The translations under genes and the position numbers were made by a program. The notes below the pieces were generated by a model. It worked only from the letters and a program-made list of their open reading frames with translations. It searched no databases and was not told the DNA's origin. A DNA stretch of 64,000 bases from Cyanobacteria bacterium FACHB-502 (GTDB lineage Bacteria; Cyanobacteriota; Cyanobacteriia; Elainellales; Elainellaceae). Numbering within the stretch: position 1 is the first letter of the stretch; each line of letters begins with the position of its first letter. This document shows positions 18,984-27,858 of this stretch, piece after piece. The DNA lies in assembly GCA_014695325.1 (NCBI GenBank), contig JACJNZ010000014.1, positions 1 to 64,000 of the forward strand, written 5' to 3'.

Positions 18984-19925
18984 TCATGCGTCTGATCGAA
19001 GCGCAACTCGATCGATCGCGACTCCCAGTCGAGCCAGCGTCGCTGAATCTGCAATTCCACTAATGGCTAGACGGTTTGCCTGCTGAAATGCGATGACTGC
19101 CTGCTCGGTCTGGGCAGCATACACGCCGTCGATCGTGCCCCGGTAGAAGCCAGTATTTTGCAGGGCAAGCTGAAGCCTTACGACATCCTCTCCCCGATCG
19201 CCAATTTGCAATCGATTGACTCCGGGCTGCGGCACTGGCGTGGGAGAAGGTGTGGGGGAAACCGGACGATAACCCTGCAACGCAGTAAGAGTCTCTTCTC
19301 CGACAATGCCATCCACAGGCAATCCCCGATCGCGCTGAAATGCTTTCACGCCAGCTTCGGTCAGCGTGGCATAAAACCCAGTCGAAGCCGCATCAAAATA
19401 GCCTGCCGATCGCAAAAGATTTTGAATTCGAGTAACTTCTGAACCTGAATCGCCTCGGCGTAGAAAGACTCCAGTTGAGGAACCTGGACGAACTGCAATG
19501 AATGTATTGTTAGAACTTGCTCCTGCGACCGGACGCTCAATTGTTGAATTGTTAATTGGAACAACGCCGGCAGAATTCCTGTTTCCGCAGGCTGCGCTGC
19601 ATAGGGCATTGGCACAATTCGCAGGAACCGTCCGGTTGGTCTCGGTTGCTGGCGCGATCGGCAGATAAGTTGAATCCGCAACACCTGCTCGAAAACCAGG
19701 ATTATATTCTTCGACTGCCAGTGCAGTTCCTGACAGGAGGGTTGACCAGGCAGCAGTAATGGTAAGCAAGATTCTCAGCGTTGTCGGATTTGCATTGGCG
19801 ATGGGAAGCAGTTTTCCCTCTGGAGGTATCGAAGCGTCATCGAAGCGATCGGCTAAATTAATCCAATCGTCAGCACCAGACTCCTCATAAGCCTGAGCGA
19901 TTTGCAGATGGGCAAAAAGTTCCAT
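18984..19925 (-). CDS. peptidoglycan-binding repeat protein (2 domains)
   Basis: A 313-residue protein with two PG_binding_1 domains in the C-terminal half, each with the pattern GDSGSEVTRIQNLLRSAGYFDA...FYATLTEAGVKAFQRD...VDGIVGEETL. These three-helix modules bind peptidoglycan. The N-terminus MELFAHLQIAQAYEESGADDW is hydrophilic and precedes a hydrophobic segment (ILLTITAAWSTLLSGTALA). A very similar N-terminal block occurs in the next gene, so the pair are paralogues. No catalytic domain is visible. The call is by motif; the biological role is not known. Confidence 0.88.
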   Translation of the reverse strand: MELFAHLQIAQAYEESGADDWINLADRFDDASIPPEGKLLPIANANPTTLRILLTITAAWSTLLSGTALAVEEYNPGFRAGVADSTYLPIAPATETNRTVPANCANALCSAACGNRNSAGVVPINNSTIERPVAGASSNNTFIAVRPGSSTGVFLRRGDSGSEVTRIQNLLRSAGYFDAASTGFYATLTEAGVKAFQRDRGLPVDGIVGEETLTALQGYRPVSPTPSPTPVPQPGVNRLQIGDRGEDVVRLQLALQNTGFYRGTIDGVYAAQTEQAVIAFQQANRLAISGIADSATLARLGVAIDRVALRSDA

Positions 19926-19957
19926 GCAAAATTCTCCTCATCATGGTGAAAGCAGCG

Positions 19958-19984
19958 TTACTGAGTAAAAAGGGGACTCAGTAA
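19958..19984. promoter_or_regulatory. 9-bp perfect inverted repeat before the 2-domain gene
   Basis: TTACTGAGT (19958-19966) and ACTCAGTAA (19976-19984) form a perfect inverted repeat 32 bp upstream of the gene start. Related half-sites, CCTGAGTAC near 19995 and TTACTCAGTAA near 20087, lie nearby. It could be an operator or an mRNA hairpin. Confidence 0.5.
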
Positions 19985-20035
19985 AAAAAAATTCCTGAGT
20001 ACATCTTAAAGAGAGGCAATCGAGATGCGCCTGAA

Positions 20036-20080
20036 TAAAAAGGTTGACTCGCAGCAAAAAACTACGAGCCAACTCAACCT
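20036..20080 (-). terminator. terminator of the 4-domain peptidoglycan-binding gene
   Basis: Read on the minus strand, AGGTTGA ... CTCGTAG pairs with CTGCGAG ... TCAACCT and is followed by TTTTTATT. It lies just after the stop of the gene at 20130-21200 and before the next gene on the same strand. Confidence 0.85.
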
Positions 20081-20129
20081 GCACTTACTCAGTAACACCT
20101 ATCGCGGACTCACAAAGGCTAGCCTAAAA

Positions 20130-21200
20130 CTAGCCCAAGATTGATGCCGTTGCCGAACCATAAATGCCATCCGCTACTAGACCGTTCGCCCGCTGAAATG
20201 CAGTCAGAGCTGCCTCGGTTGCTGCACCAAAGTAGCCTGTATTCAGTCCCGCTGCGAGAAAACCGCGATCGATCAGCAGGTTTTGCAAACGGGTAACGGA
20301 AGCCCCACTGTCACCAAACCGGAGACTGCCGACCGGTTGAGGGTTAACCGGAACAAAGCCAATCAGCGCGCCTAGCGTTGCCGGGCCTGCAATCCCATCC
20401 GCCACTAGACCGCTTGCCCTCTGGAAGCTAATAACCGCACTCTCGGTTTGAGAACCGAAGTAGCCTGTCGCTGGAACCGAATAGCCTGCATCAGTGAGGG
20501 CATTTTGTAAACGAGTAACTTCGGCACCAGAGCTGCCAAAGCGAAGGTTACCGCTGCTGCCGGGATCGGGCTGAACCGGAACAAAGTTATTCAGTGCTGC
20601 AAAGGTTGCCGGACCTGCAACTCCGTCTACGGTCAAACCATTTGCGCGCTGGAAGCGAATGACCGCATCCTCAGTTTGAGAACCAAAGTATGACGTTGTC
20701 GCACCAGAAAAGTAGCCAGCATTCGCCAACAAAATTTGCAGATCTCCCACCCTGGCTCCAGAATCGCCGAAGCGAAATGTGCCGGTTCTGCCGCCGGAAT
20801 CGGGTTCAACCGGAATAAAGCCCTCTAGTGCGTTTAAAGTTGCCGAACCGACGATCGCATCGGCACCTAGACCTCTAGCCGCTTGGAAACTTGTAACAGC
20901 ACTTTCGGTCAGCGAACCGTAATAACCTGTTGCCGGGACGGAATAGCCCGCACTCGTCAGCAGATTTTGCACATAGGTTACATCAGGACCGCTATCGCCG
21001 GGATAGAGCGGAAATGCTTGAGCCTCTCCGGTAGAACCGAGAACAGCAGCAGAGCAAGCTGCCCCCGCCACTACTGCCATCATCTGACCAGAAATTTTAA
21101 AGTCCGGAACAGAAGGTAGCCCATTTTGCACACAAACCAAAGCTCTGCTTTCAGAGCTTTCATACTCTTCAGAAGTTTGGAGATATCCAAAAGTCTCCAT
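20130..21200 (-). CDS. peptidoglycan-binding repeat protein (4 domains)
   Basis: A 356-residue protein with four PG_binding_1 modules in tandem, each roughly 70 residues (for example GDSGPDVTYVQNLLTSAGYSV...GYYGSLTESAVTSFQAARGL). The N-terminus METFGYLQTSEEYESSESR is hydrophilic and resembles that of the neighbouring paralogue. It is followed by a hydrophobic, signal-like segment (MMAVVAGAACSAAVL...AQA). The domains are close to each other in sequence, suggesting recent internal duplication. It likely acts at the cell wall; no enzymatic domain is seen. A good AGGAG site lies before ATG 21200. Confidence 0.9.
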   Translation of the reverse strand: METFGYLQTSEEYESSESRALVCVQNGLPSVPDFKISGQMMAVVAGAACSAAVLGSTGEAQAFPLYPGDSGPDVTYVQNLLTSAGYSVPATGYYGSLTESAVTSFQAARGLGADAIVGSATLNALEGFIPVEPDSGGRTGTFRFGDSGARVGDLQILLANAGYFSGATTSYFGSQTEDAVIRFQRANGLTVDGVAGPATFAALNNFVPVQPDPGSSGNLRFGSSGAEVTRLQNALTDAGYSVPATGYFGSQTESAVISFQRASGLVADGIAGPATLGALIGFVPVNPQPVGSLRFGDSGASVTRLQNLLIDRGFLAAGLNTGYFGAATEAALTAFQRANGLVADGIYGSATASILG

Positions 21201-22692
21201 ATTTACTTTCTCCTCAAAACGTGAACTGCAAGGTAATCCCTCTTCAAAGAAGGCAATTCTGGAACTGAGTCGCTCAACTCTGCAAAATGTCCCCTGCCCT
21301 GCTTAACGAAGCAGCCCCAAGAGTTAAATCTGCTTTCCCAGAAACACTCTTAGAAGAGATGCTAAATCTGAGTGTATTCATTTATTCTACGAATATCATA
21401 ATTTTGTCTATTCTGCAACGTTTTAAGCAACTTCTTGCACTGAATTTCCTGAGCAGAAACAGCCCTGATTGCAACTTTGGAATTCATGCTTTGAGGACAT
21501 TTATTTTGGAGAAAAATACTTTTCTATCAAAAAGTAATTCCGGAGCACCGATACAGATTTCACTTGTTTTTTTCGCTGGTTAGAACACCGTCAGATTGCT
21601 CTTTGTAGCTTGCAGGAGCAAACCGCAGTAATTCAGACGAAGCTGTTTCCTGATTGGAAGCTGTTTACAGTTAAATTTCTCCCGGCTTACCTGGCTTTTG
21701 AGCAGCCTGCTGTACTCTGAAAGCGATCGGCTGCCTCCTTATCTTCAAGTGCGCTTGCCTGCTTCGATCGCTGAAGGAATACAAGATTGTGATTGAAAAA
21801 CGAAACAACTCTAGAAAAAGTACACACCAGGGGTAGAGACAAACGGTACACATCAGATTACGGGAAGAACCGGAGTGAATTAAAGTTAAACCTAACGATT
21901 CACCCTTTCGAGTGGTGCGCTGGCTAAAATTCTGATGTAAGTGGCACTACATTTAGAGAACAACGGTGAGGTTATAAGTTTTCCTAAGTTATGTCTTAAA
22001 TTGAGTGTCTTGATAATTTCTTTGGCTTGCTTCGCTGCAAGTTTCTCTTAAGAAGATGATTACCTGCCTTTTATGTCTCGACGAAATCACCCTTACTAAG
22101 AACTGAGAATTTAGAGAAAACCGCTCTAAAACGATCGGGCGCTGCTCCTGCCTTCAGGCAATTCTTTTTGTTTGTTGCTAAATCATGAAAAGTCCGCAGG
22201 ATACCCGTGCTCATTCCTTTCAATCCTGCAACTTTAATCAACCTGCCGATCGGCAAAGGGCGATCGAGTTTATTCTAGCTAGAGAAAAGCTTAAGGTCGA
22301 TCGAATCAGGCAGTATGGAAAATACTTACGGAGTTTATCTCGCGAACGATCTAAAATTTTTGATGACCAAGTTTGCCAACATGAGAACAAAGTAAAACAG
22401 GCAAATTGCTTTCAACGCATACGGTGACAGAGCAGTGCTGGCTCGCCTGATCCGATTTTTGATTGGTTCAGTGCTAATATTGTTGGCTCAGAGGACTAAG
22501 CTTTGACTCGTCAGCTAGCAGCAACTCGCAAATGGACTAGTTCTCATTCCACGACAAATTGACCTGCACGATTTTTACAGCAGTCCCTGCTAGAAACTGC
22601 GCTCGAAATTCACTCAGATCCTTGAGCAGTAATCTGAAATTAAGATATAGTTTGAGGAAATAGTACCTAAGTACTAGGAGCTTTCCTCCCCC
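21201..22692. other. 1.5-kb region without a recognisable gene
   Basis: Only short open frames (for example 21287-21583 and 22185-22427) occur. They lack ribosome-binding sites and resemble nothing I know. The part just upstream of the 4-domain gene contains a hairpin (CTGCTT-CGTT-AAGCAG, near 21300) in what would be its 5' leader. The right end contains an inverted repeat at 22661-22676. Confidence 0.5.
22661..22676 (+). promoter_or_regulatory. inverted repeat overlapping the ribosome-binding region
   Basis: TAGTAC-CTAA-GTACTA is a perfect 6-bp inverted repeat, 16 bp before the ATG at 22693. An AGGAG starts at 22676, so a factor or hairpin here could affect translation of the following two-gene unit. 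Confidence 0.45.
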
Positions 22693-23697
22693 ATGAAAGA
22701 ACCGCAGGCAGAAGTTAGGGCAATTGCTGCACAGCTTCACGTTGCACAAAGCAAATTGCCAGTTCAATCCGCTCAGTCCGCTAGCCGTTTTGATTCAGAA
22801 ATGCAGCGGCTCTGGCAACGGCTCGAAGACCAGATGCACTACGTCAATCAGCTTGCAGCCGACCAGGAAGCTGCCATTTTGCGGCTCAAAGCGATCGTCC
22901 AGCAGATTAAGCGCGATCGAGACAGGGTTTCTGGTTCTACCCAATCGATTGATATTCGGCGACTTTTTGAGGCTGGTTATCTTGAGCCAAATAATCTTGA
23001 GCCTAGTGAGCTTAAGCCGAATGCTCTGAGGGGTGATTTGGAGCAGAGCCAGGAGACGATCGCAATTCCTTATGTCGAAAAAACGGAGGCAGGCGAACTG
23101 CGAATCGGCACGCGATCGATTGATCTAAGCTGGCAAACCGATTGCGATCGAACCAAGTCTCAGGCGACAGGAGGGCAAGTTTTCTGCGATCGAGCCGCAT
23201 CTAGCCAAGTGCAATTGGCACAGTCATGGGGGATGGTTTTAAGGCAGGGGGCTAAATGGGGAGCAATGACTTTTCTGCCATTGATTCTAATGGGCGTTCG
23301 GGCGATCGTTTGGCTCTTGCAGGCAATGGTTCAGTTTGGCATTACGGCTTGTGTTCAGCTCAACCTCAAAACTGCTCAATCTGCGCGTCGATCAAAACCA
23401 TTTCGCAATCAGACCTTTAACCGCCAGCACGTCAAACAGCCATCGATCGACTCAGCCGAAATTTTTCCCTCTGCTCAGGCAGCCCTGACCCTCACGCTCG
23501 GAGCCGCCCTGCTACGAATTTTGCTTGACCGAGTGAGCCAGCTTTATCCGGCCCTTTCGCTGATGAGTATCCTGCTGATGTTGGCTCCTGCCGCCGTTGC
23601 GATTTATCGATCGACTGTTGCTCCCCAGTCTGGTTTTCTTTGGGGCTGCCGTCTAACGCTGATTATGATTGGGCTGCTGCTTGGGGGCAAAGTATGA
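22693..23697 (+). CDS. coiled-coil membrane protein, unknown function
   Basis: A 334-residue protein. The N-terminal third is a Gln/Ala/Glu-rich, probably coiled-coil region (EMQRLWQRLEDQMHYVNQLAADQEAAI). The middle is variable. The C-terminal part has at least three hydrophobic segments, around 'WGAMTFLPLILMGVRAIVWLL', 'AALTLTLGAALLRILLD' and 'LSLMSILLMLAPAAVAIY'. No family is recognised. Its stop overlaps the start of the next gene by 4 bp (ATGA), so the two are translationally coupled and probably work together at the membrane. Confidence 0.75.
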   Translation: MKEPQAEVRAIAAQLHVAQSKLPVQSAQSASRFDSEMQRLWQRLEDQMHYVNQLAADQEAAILRLKAIVQQIKRDRDRVSGSTQSIDIRRLFEAGYLEPNNLEPSELKPNALRGDLEQSQETIAIPYVEKTEAGELRIGTRSIDLSWQTDCDRTKSQATGGQVFCDRAASSQVQLAQSWGMVLRQGAKWGAMTFLPLILMGVRAIVWLLQAMVQFGITACVQLNLKTAQSARRSKPFRNQTFNRQHVKQPSIDSAEIFPSAQAALTLTLGAALLRILLDRVSQLYPALSLMSILLMLAPAAVAIYRSTVAPQSGFLWGCRLTLIMIGLLLGGKV

Positions 23698-24149
23698 AGC
23701 CGATCGTGATGGTGATCTGTGGGGTAGTTTTGCTTTTGTCTCAAACAGGCTGTGCTCCTGAGCGATCGTCGCTGCCGCTGACCCGCATGATTCAGATTCA
23801 GCAAACCTGGCAGCTTCAGCCTGGCGACGCGATCGCAAATCATTCTGTCGTTGCTGGATTGGGCGATATTTCCATTCGGCTCAACGGTGATTCTGTTTAC
23901 GCGCCCTTTGATGGACAGGTGCAGCAGAATGTCGCCGGCTGCATCTTGTTTTCCAGCCCCGATGTGCCTGCCTATCTGTTTCGCCTTTGTGGGCTGAAGC
24001 AGCCGAAGCTCGGAACGGTGCAGCAAGGAGAGACGATCGGCTCAGGGGACTATGTTCATATTGCTACACTGCGTAAGCAGCCCGAAGGAACCTGGGCAAT
24101 GGTAGAACCCGCGAAAGACATCCTCGAAAAACTGCTGAATCGACAGTAG
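23694..24149 (+). CDS. putative lipoprotein with M23-like fold remnant
   Basis: A 151-residue protein starting at ATG 23694, overlapping the previous stop. It has an N-terminal signal and a likely lipid-attachment cysteine (VLLLSQTGCAPE), though the residues before Cys are not a classic lipobox. The mature part includes GDSVYAPFDGQVQQNVAGC and IGSGDYVHIATLRK, a pattern like the beta-barrel of M23/lipoyl-type hybrid domains, but without the zinc-binding histidines of active M23 peptidases. The function is unknown. The open frame extends 18 codons upstream, but the ATGA overlap and signal peptide favour this start. Confidence 0.7.
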   Translation: MKPIVMVICGVVLLLSQTGCAPERSSLPLTRMIQIQQTWQLQPGDAIANHSVVAGLGDISIRLNGDSVYAPFDGQVQQNVAGCILFSSPDVPAYLFRLCGLKQPKLGTVQQGETIGSGDYVHIATLRKQPEGTWAMVEPAKDILEKLLNRQ

Positions 24150-24986
24150 GCACTTTAAAGATTTTCTTTTTGGCTTGTCGCCTAGCAGTGCTGATTGGGA
24201 CGATCGCCATTAAACCGTGGTAGGTTCTGTGCCGTTTGTTTCACCGATAGATTTCGCTTCATTAATTACCGTAGCGATATTAAAGAGCGAATGCAGCGCG
24301 AACTTCCGACCAAAGGCTATTGTAAGACTGTGCTGCCCCGCCTATTTACTAACCAAGTTGGCGATAGCAATAAATAGGCAGAACAAAGATATCGATTCGC
24401 TTTGACATATTAAAGTTTAAGTAAAAATACGGAACCTGTAAAAACCAAAAATACAGGTTCTTTGCAAAGGCTTTTGGCAAACTTCCTCTAATTTGCAGGC
24501 TAATGACGTGAAGTGCAGGGTGGGAAACCTGGCCCAATTCGATCGTCCCTTGTCGCATCAGGCGATCGAACGTTCAACCTGGTTAGGACAGCTAATACAA
24601 AACCAAGATTGTTCCGCGATCGAGCGGGTGCCTTGCCTAGCATTTGTTTTTCCAATTTGAAACACCTGCGATAGCTTCAGAAAGTAAAAAAATGTGAAAA
24701 TTAGTATGAAGTTTTGATAAAGTTAAAACTGGTGGAAAACAATTAGAAGTCAGGCAGAACAAGTGTTTGACCGAATTTCCTTATATGAAGTTATTGTAAA
24801 GATGTGGCGGTTCGGAAACTGTCCCTGATCCCCAGAGCAAAAACTTCGTGTTAGTCTGTTGCAGTTGCGTAGCCAGGAGTGAACACGTAACGAGTATGAG
24901 TTAGACCGGAAACCTGCTGACCCTTGTTAGCCTTTTTGTTTCCCAAATCGCTGGCTCACTCTCCATGTACCATTCACGATGGACGT
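24150..24986. other. 837-bp intergenic region with hairpins
   Basis: No convincing gene. A perfect 9-bp stem, GAACCTGTA (24432-24440) / TACAGGTTC (24452-24460), with an 11-nt loop lies in the middle and could end the upstream transcript or act as an operator. The last 150 bp form the leader of the RlpA gene and can form CGTGTT/AACACG and TAAC/GTTA stems. I could not match this to a known riboswitch. Confidence 0.5.
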
Positions 24987-26156
24987 ATGAACCATAAAAT
25001 TTTGAGCGGTCTGACTGCCGCTACCCTGTTGGTAACCGCGCTAGGAGCAGTTCCTTTAAGCCAAATTATTCAACAGCCTGCGGTTGCAGACGAAACCTCA
25101 GAAGCAGATGTTCCTACTACAACGTCGTTTGCTCAGGAGGCATCGACTTCTACCCCGACCGAACCTGCGACTACTGTGGCAGCCGCTCCAGTTCAAGAAG
25201 CAGTCAAGATTGGGGAATACCAGTCCCAGGACACTGCTGAAGCAGATGCGACAATTGCCCGCATCCATGCTCATGAGCTAAACGGACAGCAAGCAGCAAC
25301 AGTCTATGTTCGCAATATTCCTGTCCTAACGTTCCTTGGCTCTGATTCGGTTAATTCGCCTGTCGATTCGGCAGCTTCTAATCCGATGGCTGATCCTGGG
25401 GTTAAAATTGCTAGCGTTCAAAGCCAGCATGAAACCACCAGCCCAAGTTCACAAAACACCCAACAAAATGCTCAATTGACTCAAGCAGCGGTCATGACGG
25501 ACGGTTCGGCTGAAGCTTCGGTCAACCCCAATGACCCCGTCTGGCAAGCGACCACGATCGCAGCCCGCCTCAATCAGCTTTACCGTGACAACTTCAACGC
25601 TAGCGACCTCACTGCTGCCTGGGATGACGATCGGCAGCGATACGAGATTCGAGCAGGCAATGAAGAACTGGTTGAAATCGGTGAAACTGCAATTTTGCCT
25701 GACACCACTCGCGATCCTGCAGAAGACACCTTGCAGGCGACCAATCGTCTCCGCCGTCAAATTGGTAATGCACCCCCAATCGATCGAATTTCCGGCGACC
25801 CACGCACCCAAGCCCGTCGGCTTTCGTTTGGTGCGATTCAGATGGCGTTTAGCGGGTTGGCATCCTGGTATGGTCCTGGGTTTAACGGTAATCGGAGTGC
25901 AAGCGGTGAAGTGTTTAACCAAGAAGCACTCACAGCAGCTCACCCCTCTCTTCCGTTTGGGACCCAGGTGCGCGTCACCAACATCGACACCGGGCTTTCG
26001 GTTGTTGTTCGCATTAACGATCGCGGTCCCTATGCTCATGGGCGCGTGATTGATCTTTCGGCAGGAGCCGCACGAGTCATTGGATTGATGAGTTCAGGGG
26101 TTGCCCCCGTTAGCCTTCAGGTAATGGGCACAGCAACTGCTGCAAATCCTCGATAA
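24987..26156 (+). CDS. rlpA: RlpA-like septal ring/lytic transglycosylase-family protein
   Basis: A 389-residue exported protein starting MNHKILSGLTAATLLVTALG; an in-frame upstream start exists but the ATG at 24987 begins directly at the signal peptide. A long Ala/Thr/Gln-rich middle leads to a C-terminal double-psi beta-barrel: ASWYGPGFNGNRSASGEVFN...LTAAHPSLPFGTQVRVTN...VVVRINDRGPYAHGRVIDLS. RlpA proteins bind denuded glycan and some cleave it. The HxxLPFG and NDRGP motifs are present. The catalytic residues of active RlpA are not fully verified here. It ends at a strong terminator. Confidence 0.9.
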   Translation: MNHKILSGLTAATLLVTALGAVPLSQIIQQPAVADETSEADVPTTTSFAQEASTSTPTEPATTVAAAPVQEAVKIGEYQSQDTAEADATIARIHAHELNGQQAATVYVRNIPVLTFLGSDSVNSPVDSAASNPMADPGVKIASVQSQHETTSPSSQNTQQNAQLTQAAVMTDGSAEASVNPNDPVWQATTIAARLNQLYRDNFNASDLTAAWDDDRQRYEIRAGNEELVEIGETAILPDTTRDPAEDTLQATNRLRRQIGNAPPIDRISGDPRTQARRLSFGAIQMAFSGLASWYGPGFNGNRSASGEVFNQEALTAAHPSLPFGTQVRVTNIDTGLSVVVRINDRGPYAHGRVIDLSAGAARVIGLMSSGVAPVSLQVMGTATAANPR

Positions 26157-26311
26157 CAAGCTGTTGCGGGCTTGGACAGTTAACGCTAAACGCAACTTCA
26201 CTCCTGGTTTATTTGTCCGAGCTATCCGTATCGCTTAGAACGAATCATACGCAATCAGTAAAGCGTTTTCACCTACCTTTTGCTAGAGGGTATTGGTAGA
26301 AAGTAGATTTT

Positions 26312-26332
26312 GGGGCAACAGTGCCCCTTTTT
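26312..26332 (+). terminator. terminator of rlpA
   Basis: GGGGCA (26312-26317) pairs with TGCCCC (26322-26327) around an ACAG loop and is followed by TTTTT. It is a canonical intrinsic terminator, about 155 bp after the rlpA stop. Confidence 0.9.
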
Positions 26333-26359
26333 AGTCTTTTGATCTTTAGTCTTTTGATC
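26330..26359. repeat. 15-bp tandem duplication overlapping the rlpA terminator
   Basis: TTTAGTCTTTTGATC occurs twice in direct tandem (26330-26344 and 26345-26359). It begins in the T-run of the rlpA terminator. No gene occupies the rest of the gap between rlpA and the convergent gene at 26482. Confidence 0.9.
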
Positions 26360-26481
26360 AACTTTCCTTAGAGATGCCCTGCGATCGAAGGTACTGCTGC
26401 TCGTGTAAGCGTTTTGATGCTGCCGCGATCGTGCAATTCAGATCGAGCGCAGCCTGACATTCCAGCATAAAGAACTAGACC

Positions 26482-27585
26482 CTACCCTTCTCGCATAATT
26501 TGCTTCTGGGTCTGCTCTCTCAATTTGGCATCTTCGTCGTTAAAGAAGAAAGAAAGCAGCACAAATCGCCGTCCTTTGGTCACTGGAGTTGCCTCATGCA
26601 GCAGTGAACAGGAAAAAATCAGTGCATCCCCGATGCCCGGACTGTATTGTGCAGTGCTGTATTCGGGAAAGTGGAGACTGCCGCCTTCGTATTCGCCTGT
26701 GTTGAGATTCAGCGTCATGGCAAAGCGTCGGTGCGCGGAACCCATTGTTGTATTGTCCCGGTGGGCGCGAAAAAAGCCTTGATTTCCCGCTTCGTAGCAG
26801 GCGACGGTGTATCGTTCGTAGCGGGTCACTTTAAACTGAAAGGCTTTCTCAATTTCCGGCTGAATTCGTCGCCAAATCAGCGAATTAATATGACTTTGTA
26901 GGGCAGCATCCGTCAGGATCAGATCGCGTCGCCGTTTGACTTGGGGATTCATAACGATCGCCGTCTTTTCCCCATCCTGCTGCATAAATCCCGAATCTGT
27001 CCCGCCATCTGCTTCATAAAGCTGGATCAAATGACGGCAAAAATTGGGTGAGAACACCTGGGGAATTTGCAAGACAGGCGCGTGACGTTGAGCAAGCTGG
27101 GGGGAAGCGATCGGCGGTAGAGCCTGAACTGCCTGCAAAATTTGGGCGACGTGGTTTTTGTTCGTTACCAGGGGAATCACCTGCACCACGCGCAAATTCT
27201 CATCCAATATAAAGGATGTCGGATCATAGGTAATGCCGTTTTTGTCGCTGCCTAAAACCCCATAGCGCATACTGAGATCGCCCTGAAAATCCCAGAGTAA
27301 TCGGAATTTATCGTTCGTTTGAATTCGACCCTCTAGCTCTTTGTCGCGTGGGTCAATGCTCACGCCAAAAAAGGAAAATCCTGCCGCCGCAAGCTGATTT
27401 TGCGCTGCCGCTAATCCGGTTAATACCTGCTGAATTTGCGGATTTTGCGCTGTGCCACCGAAAAAGAACAGCACCGATCGATACCCGCCCATCAACACAT
27501 CGGCATGGGAGGGCAATACAAACCAGGGAGCATGATCGCCAGCAGTGAGGGTAGGCATCGCGTTAAGAGAGTTCATCGATCGCAT
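26482..27585 (-). CDS. peroxiredoxin-like / prolyl 4-hydroxylase (2OG-Fe(II)) fusion
   Basis: A 367-residue two-domain protein. Residues about 10-155 follow the AhpC/TSA thioredoxin fold (GDHAPWFVLPS, a FFFGGTAQNPQ loop, FGVSIDPRDKE), but the peroxidatic Cys is missing: the first Cys in the protein is C183. Residues about 175-352 form a prolyl-4-hydroxylase-type 2-oxoglutarate/Fe(II) dioxygenase with metal ligands H275, D277 and H330 and the 2OG-binding R340 (AHRDNTT; LLHEATPVTKGRR). It would hydroxylate an unknown substrate, perhaps a protein, in the cytosol. The redoxin half may be structural or a sensor. The start is uncertain: ATGs occur at residues 1, 4 and 10. Confidence 0.88.
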   Translation of the reverse strand: MRSMNSLNAMPTLTAGDHAPWFVLPSHADVLMGGYRSVLFFFGGTAQNPQIQQVLTGLAAAQNQLAAAGFSFFGVSIDPRDKELEGRIQTNDKFRLLWDFQGDLSMRYGVLGSDKNGITYDPTSFILDENLRVVQVIPLVTNKNHVAQILQAVQALPPIASPQLAQRHAPVLQIPQVFSPNFCRHLIQLYEADGGTDSGFMQQDGEKTAIVMNPQVKRRRDLILTDAALQSHINSLIWRRIQPEIEKAFQFKVTRYERYTVACYEAGNQGFFRAHRDNTTMGSAHRRFAMTLNLNTGEYEGGSLHFPEYSTAQYSPGIGDALIFSCSLLHEATPVTKGRRFVLLSFFFNDEDAKLREQTQKQIMREG

Positions 27586-27681
27586 TCTTCGTCATTTTAA
27601 TGTTTGGGATAGGTGATCGGGCGATTCATCAAATCCATACTCCACTACAAATGATGCGGCGATCGAAACCAGAACATCTTT

Positions 27682-27726
27682 TAGTAGCACAAAGACTAGT
27701 AGCACAAAGACTAGTAGCACAAGGAC
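27682..27726. repeat. 15-bp tandem repeat x3
   Basis: TAGTAGCACAAAGAC is present three times in tandem, the third with one change (AAGGAC). It lies in the divergent promoter region between the dioxygenase and DUF3386 genes. A 63-residue open frame across it merely translates the repeat (LVAQR repeated) and is not taken as a gene. Confidence 0.92.
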
Positions 27727-27858
27727 GATCGCCCCACTCTGCTATGAACCAATCCCTAAACCAGAAACTCTATAAAAGGATAAGTGTTTGACTCAGACGA
27801 TTAGGCTAAATTAGCTAGATATTTATTGCAAAAGAGATTTTCCAGGAGTCGATCGCCT

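Noticed and set aside
21287-21583. 98-residue open frame
   Set aside because: No ribosome-binding site, no recognisable domain, and it overlaps the leader of the 4-domain gene on the other strand.
22185-22427. 80-residue charged open frame
   Set aside because: No ribosome-binding site or family match; possible but not supported.
24195-24405. Two overlapping 60-residue frames
   Set aside because: Same stretch in two frames, neither with coding character.
27600-27791. 63-residue frame with LVAQR repeats
   Set aside because: It only translates the 15-bp tandem repeat.
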